Assembly: GCF_030247195.1 (NCBI RefSeq)
Contig: NC_080672.1
Coordinates: 32,247,906-32,311,905 of the forward strand
DNA from: Topomyia yanbarensis
Lineage: Eukaryota > Arthropoda > Insecta > Diptera > Culicidae
Direction of reading: 5' to 3'
Length of the DNA: 64,000 nt
Shown here: piece by piece, positions 59,420-64,000 of the stretch
Position numbering within the stretch: the stretch's first letter is position 1
Layout: every line of letters starts with the position of its first letter
Position numbers and translations under genes: made by a program
Notes under the pieces: generated by a model
What the model was told of the DNA's origin: nothing
Database searches by the model: none
Seen by the model: the letters and a program-made list of their open reading frames with translations, nothing else

Positions 59420-59939
59420 CCCTTTCATGCCCAACTTTTTTTCTAGTGCATGTAGGGTTTCAAAACTATTTTTCCATGAAAACGGTGGGGTCAAGAAATA
59501 CGAAAAACCTATTTTCTCAAAGATAGGTGCTTGCATGGCAGTGCTAGAAGCAGCTCAATTTTTATCTTCTAATGCTCAATACAATTCACCTAGAATAATT
59601 ACAATAGTCCAATTACGTGGAAAACGTAGCCAACTACAGTCTAAATTGGTAAGTTTTATCAGTTTTCAATAATATTGCACCATAACGAAGATATATGAAA
59701 AAATCATTTTCTGTTGTCAACGCAAACTGTCCCTGGCAGCACTGCTCCATCGGAATCCAATCAGACTAATTGCAATAACTTCAGTTCTAGAGCTGATCCT
59801 TGTAACTGTTAATACTCAAATTAAAGGCAATAATCACATTAATGAGCTTTACTTGTTTTTGTGAGCAAATCTCGCCTCAATAAAAAGTTATAGCTGTTTA
59901 AAAACGTTGTTGTCCACAAACAACATGGGCATGAATGGG
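59420..59939. mobile_element. piggyBac-type MITE with TTAA target site
   Basis: The ends CCCTTTCATGCCCA (59420) and TGGGCATGAATGGG (to 59939) are inverted repeats matching 13 of 14. TTAA stands at 59416-59419 and 59940-59943. CCC-start termini at TTAA are the hallmark of piggyBac-like elements. The 520-bp body has no transposase; small frames in it (59314, 59427) are unsupported. Confidence 0.9.
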
Positions 59940-59965
59940 TTAAAACGGTCATATTTCGGCATTAT

Positions 59966-60352
59966 TTATTTTTGCATTGAAAATTCAGAAGAAGCTATCT
60001 CTGGAATCTCTGAAGCGTCAATCTCCCCGTTGATCAGTTGATCGACTGTCGTCAAAACGATTCCACTAATACTGTATTCTAACTTAACGGGCCATGTAAT
60101 TCGATGAAACATTATCACTTGGAATTTGGCCACGTTAATGACAAGTTTATTCTTGAAGCACCAATTAACAAACAGTTGCAGCAGGCGTTGTAAGCGTAAC
60201 CAATCTTCTGAGTAATCTGCATAAATTAATTTGCGCTCAGCTCCCAAACGCAATGCGATATCGCTAAAGAATATTGCGAATAGTAAGGGTCCTAAGTTAC
60301 TGCCTTGCGGAACATCTGATTTATTTGAGAACTGCGATGATACGCTGGTCAT
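59966..60352 (-). pseudogene. LINE RT fragment
   Basis: A 128-codon minus-strand frame holds the RT middle: SDVPQGSNLGPLLFAIFFSD (motif B), KLIYADYSEDW where YADD has become YADY, then LQLFVNWCFKNKLVINVAKF (motif D region and thumb). The second catalytic Asp is lost. It is a short, decayed piece of a LINE different from the I-clade copies here. The style (VPQGSxLGPLLF) resembles jockey-like or CR1-like RTs. Confidence 0.85.
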
Positions 60353-60359
60353 TCAACTT

Positions 60360-63050
60360 TACATGTAAAACTCTTCCAAAAAGATACGATTGCAATCAGG
60401 CTACGAGTTGTTGTTTCACGTTATCGACTAAGATACTGTAGCATATACATTTTGTCCTAACGGTAATGTGTAACTACGATATCTATGTTATTCATTTCAT
60501 CTTCGCTTCCGTGCCCATATACTGACATACCATCTCGAGACATAGAGTCTCGTATTATATGTACAATGGTAGTTGAGGTAATCTCTACACTTAAACAATA
60601 TGGCTGTTAAAAGCCTTCGACCAACAAGTTGGTTTATTAAATACATAATATTCCTTAGTGAAGTGGTCATTCCTTCGTACTGTACTTACACATAAGCTAG
60701 CATGCCCGCCAAACAAGAAATATGTAAGTTGACAGAAATACATATAACTACGCAATCTGATTCTCTTCCTATCGAACAAAAACAGCAAAGTAACTATCGT
60801 TCAAGTATAAACCTTTCAGTTTAACCCTGCCATGCAAAGTTCGCCCCTAATGATGTCCCATACAAGCCAAAAAGTTTCTGTTTCTCGGTAGGGGGTCGCC
60901 GGCCCATAACCTTTCATAAGCGTGGCAACAAGAAACAAACTCGCAGTCACCTCATTTTTCTTCGAAACAAATCGTCAAAACTTCCGTAAATGCCAACACC
61001 GTTTGCTATAGTGCCATTTTCTTTGGCATGCGCTTATATATACATACATATCCGTTAGTGCCCGTATAGTGGAACAGCTGTACCAATAGCACAAAGCTGA
61101 ACTTCTCAAAGGTCGCCTTTGCTGCTGATGACTAGCCGACCATAACCAGCACTATCAGTAGCCCCCTTCTCACCCCCTTAATCATGCTCGACTGCAATGG
61201 CTGCGTTGTGTACCGAACCTTACACTACACACCCGTTCTCAGCATGCAATCTTGAAATATTAATAATAACACAGCAATTATATACTTCGGAAAGTTTTCA
61301 TATTAACAACTATAACAACTTTCCATATTTATGTACCAATCTCACACGATGCCTTCCGCACCGGGAAGCCGGGATTGTCTTACGGGGTGTGCAACAGTGC
61401 GGCGGCGGAAACCTCCAGCAGAGCGAAGCCTTGAGCATTCCGGCCCACGCTGCTCCTGCCTGTGACTGAATGGATACATACATACGTACAACCTACCTAG
61501 AGTCAAATCAGGTGGCTACGACGACGGCGCGGTGGTAGTGGTGACCGGTATGGCAGAAGCAACAGCAATAAGCCGCCTGTCCGAAGCAGAAACCAAAGCT
61601 TAACTCCATCGGGTTGTCCGGGAAGGGGAAAATGGGGGGGAAGGCGGTGTGTGTACCCGTTGCCATATCGGCCAAGAAGAGTGAGAACAACCGGAGCCAT
61701 AAACTGTTTCCTTCCACTTGATTGCGAATCGGGAGAACTTTGAGCTGGTGGCTGATTCCGAGCGACGGGAGACCGCTCACGAGTGTGACTCGGGCTAACT
61801 TTCCGGTCCCAAATGGTGATGGTTGTGATACCGATTTCGAAACCTGGTGGGCTTGTTTTGCACCATACCGTTACTAGCCTTAGCTCAGGAAAAGTGCTTC
61901 GAGAAGTTTTGCACCTCCTCTAAGGGGGTCTGGGGCAAAACGTTGTTTTCAGTGTTAATTTAAAATTTAATTTTCGACACCGGATCAACGTGTACTGATA
62001 TATCAACAAACGTGAGGAAGTTTTTTGATGCCGGTCGGAGTATCTGCTAGCACTCGGGTACGCAGCAGCTGGGGTCTTGTTTCAAACATTATGCACAGGA
62101 AATCGTAGTGCATGGATTGCATATGCTCCGGCTGTGTAGGGTATAGAGGAAGCCGTTGCCATATCGGCACACACACATACACACACAGACACACACACAC
62201 TTCGAGAAATATGGTTCGGATGGTGCGAAGTTGGAAAACAGAAATAATTCATTTCAAATTAAAGGATGTAGATTATTAGAAATTGTGGATATGATTCCTG
62301 CTGGGTACATGAATATATCCTGTGCTGTTCGGTGCTTCGGAAAACTCGACGTGTGGTGCAGCGCCGGAGGGGTCTTCGGAGCTGTGATAATAGAGATGAG
62401 AAAGTGCACAACTTATCCGTACAGAGGAATTATTTGTACCGCATATGTGTTATGCTTGGCATAGCATGATTTAGAACACGAAGAAAATCAAGTCTCGTCA
62501 AACCGATGTTTGGATTAAAATGAACATATGGCAGCTGCATTATGATTCCCAGAAGATTTCAGTGCATGAACTATTTTAATCCACTCCGAAACATCTGTTC
62601 AACAGCAATATGGTAAGCGTACTGAAGACTGTAGCCAAAATTAATCCAGCATTCCACATTATAGCGCCAAACGGAAGCGATGATTTTCGTGGTGGATTTT
62701 TAACGCTTGAACTTTATATTGGATTTTCACATTATAAAATAGATAAAGTGGTTTTACGGAGCACGTCCTGTCCCTGCGATATTTTTTTATAGCTGGAATA
62801 TTGAGGGGCTTTAGGGGGTTTAGGGCAATCACTATATTTATACTACGACCAGGACCGTAGAGAGAAGTTACGGGCCCCTCAACCTCCAAATTTTTCGAAC
62901 ACAGAAACGGTTAAGCTCGAAATTTATCGGAAAAAAGTTTTCTGCGATTTTGTAGCTTTTGTGGTAGAACTATAGAAAATTTCCTGGCTGATGGTCTCGG
63001 TTGCAGTTAAAATGTCGCTTTTCAAACCACAGGTACAGAAAGCCTGCTAT
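60360..63050. other. Non-coding DNA with short CA microsatellite
   Basis: A CA run lies at 62167-62201. Frames at 61197, 61508, 62156 and 62659 overlap or show simple-sequence composition. No gene or repeat boundary is supported. Confidence 0.45.
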
Positions 63051-63055
63051 GCTGG

Positions 63056-63170
63056 TGACAATTGATTTGGTCACTTTGAACGATTCCGCTAACTCAGCGT
63101 ACAAGTAGTTTGGATTCAGGCGATCCACGAGCAAAATTTCGCTGTGTTGGACGACATTTTAATAACTGAA
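63056..63170 (-). pseudogene. Possible transposase-like helix-turn-helix scrap
   Basis: On the minus strand this reads QHSEILLVDRLNPNYLYAEL and then AESFKVTKSIVTSI, resembling a helix-turn-helix N-terminus of a mariner-like transposase. It is short and has no catalytic part. I offer it as a weak possibility only. Confidence 0.22.
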
Positions 63171-63584
63171 GAGCAAATGTCAAAAACAAGAAGAGGCATT
63201 TTTCTGCACGCAAGCAAGTGAAGGTTTTTCAAATTTTTCAAATATCGTTTAACCAAATTTGTCAAGTTTAAGTTGACCAAATGTAATCGGAAAACTCTAC
63301 GAATTTTTAGTGACTTTGAAAGGAGCCGATTTGTCAATAATTTATATATATATATATCCATGTGTCGGCAATGGATTTGTTCGGATCTTTGTCTGATTTT
63401 ACTTAGAATTCGGCAAAAAACGTACATTCGGCCAAGTCGGTGCGTTACAACATTGCCAGCCTCTGAAATACAACATCTCATTTATTCTATAGCGTAGCTG
63501 ACTTTCTTCGGCTTTGGGGAAAACTGATTCAGGTAATTTTTGCGAGTCCTTCATTTATTTATTTGATTATTAAAAAACTCATGA

Positions 63585-63950
63585 TTAAAACCTCAAGACC
63601 ATTCCGAAAATACCCATATTGATTGGATTATAGCGAATTTCGCTAAACCGAAGGTCGCCATCTTGGATTTTAAAATGGCCTCAAATATCAATTTCTGGCA
63701 CTTACTCATCAAGTGCACTCCGAAAAAACCCATATTGTTGAGGTGCGGACCATAAGGAGTCTTCCAGACCCGTCTCTTCCATCTTTCCGAAAATCTTCTG
63801 AGTCTTTTGCATTCAAAAAGTCTTAGAATATTTTTGCAAAAACCGCGTTATTTGGAAAATCCGCGTGTAAAAAAAACCGCGTTGATTGGAAAATCCGCGT
63901 AATAAAAACCTCGTAAAAACCGTGCAAAAATACCGCGCAAAAAACCTGAG
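63585..63950. repeat. Palindromic repeat family, reversed partial copy
   Basis: Matches 16797-17260 in reverse: TATTGATTGGATTATAGCGA, CGCCATCTTGGATTTTAAAA, then CCGCGTAATAAAAACC-type units and the terminus AAAAAACCTGAGTG (about 63935-63950). Non-coding. Confidence 0.75.
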
Positions 63951-64000
63951 TGCAAATTAACAAAAAACAAAAAGAACATTCAATGGGTAAAATTTAAAAA

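Noticed and set aside
61508..61780. 90-residue minus-strand frame
   Set aside because: Simple-sequence composition from CGACGA-like and GGGGG runs, and it overlaps another frame.

Overview
The window looks like intron-rich, transposon-dense DNA from a mosquito, most likely an Aedes-type culicine. The grounds are an I-clade LINE with a full ORF1/ORF2/RNase H layout, a BEL/Pao LTR element, many TIR elements (hAT-, piggyBac- and Tc1/mariner-like), tRNA-derived SINEs, and one insect-style immunoglobulin-superfamily gene whose short exons are spread over tens of kilobases. There are no operons, and most open frames are remnants of mobile elements or low-complexity artefacts. The species is an inference from repeat content; I could run no search.

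Host gene. Four exons on the minus strand (43462-43366, 9056-8910, 8200-8000, 7864-7743) join in phase and give a signal peptide, one complete V-type Ig domain and the start of a second. This is the 5' part of a lachesin/klingon-like cell-adhesion gene. The first intron is about 34 kb and holds most of the window's transposons. The remaining exons must lie to the left of the window.

Layout. 1-3809: decayed LINE with endonuclease, RT and RNase H remnants. 3810-5840: 5'-truncated I-clade LINE with its own target-site duplication (TSD). 5857-6460: one arm of a hAT-like repeat. 7743-9056: three Ig exons. 9513-9751: hAT-type MITE with 8-bp TSDs. 10140-16780: two opposed copies of one repeat-rich TIR family; the left copy carries a hAT-like foldback element (10915-14056), which in turn carries a 1.8-kb long-TIR element (11796-13601). 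16797-17720: palindromic repeat, with a related copy at the right edge (63585-63950). 18942-19124: long TA microsatellite. 20198-25834: BEL/Pao element with two LTRs and a 5-bp TSD, but no reverse transcriptase. 25835-43365: mostly intron, with LINE scraps, a 3.3-kb TIR-bounded element, a SINE, a perfect hairpin and other repeats. 43366-43462: signal-peptide exon. 44454-45334: TA-flanked MITE. 47585-53756: full-length I-clade LINE on the minus strand, both ORFs open. 54047-55270: small LINE with ORF1 only. 57050-58500: long tandem repeat. 58540-58698: TTTA microsatellite. 59420-59939: piggyBac-like MITE with TTAA flanks, beside an RT fragment.

How the parts relate. The intact I-clade LINE has everything it needs to copy itself and could in principle supply RT and endonuclease to related truncated copies. 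The BEL element lacks RT, and the small LINE lacks ORF2, so both would need enzymes from elsewhere. The nested insertions can be ordered in time from their TSDs. The foldback elements lie inside the adhesion gene's first intron, so its primary transcript should contain long self-complementary segments.
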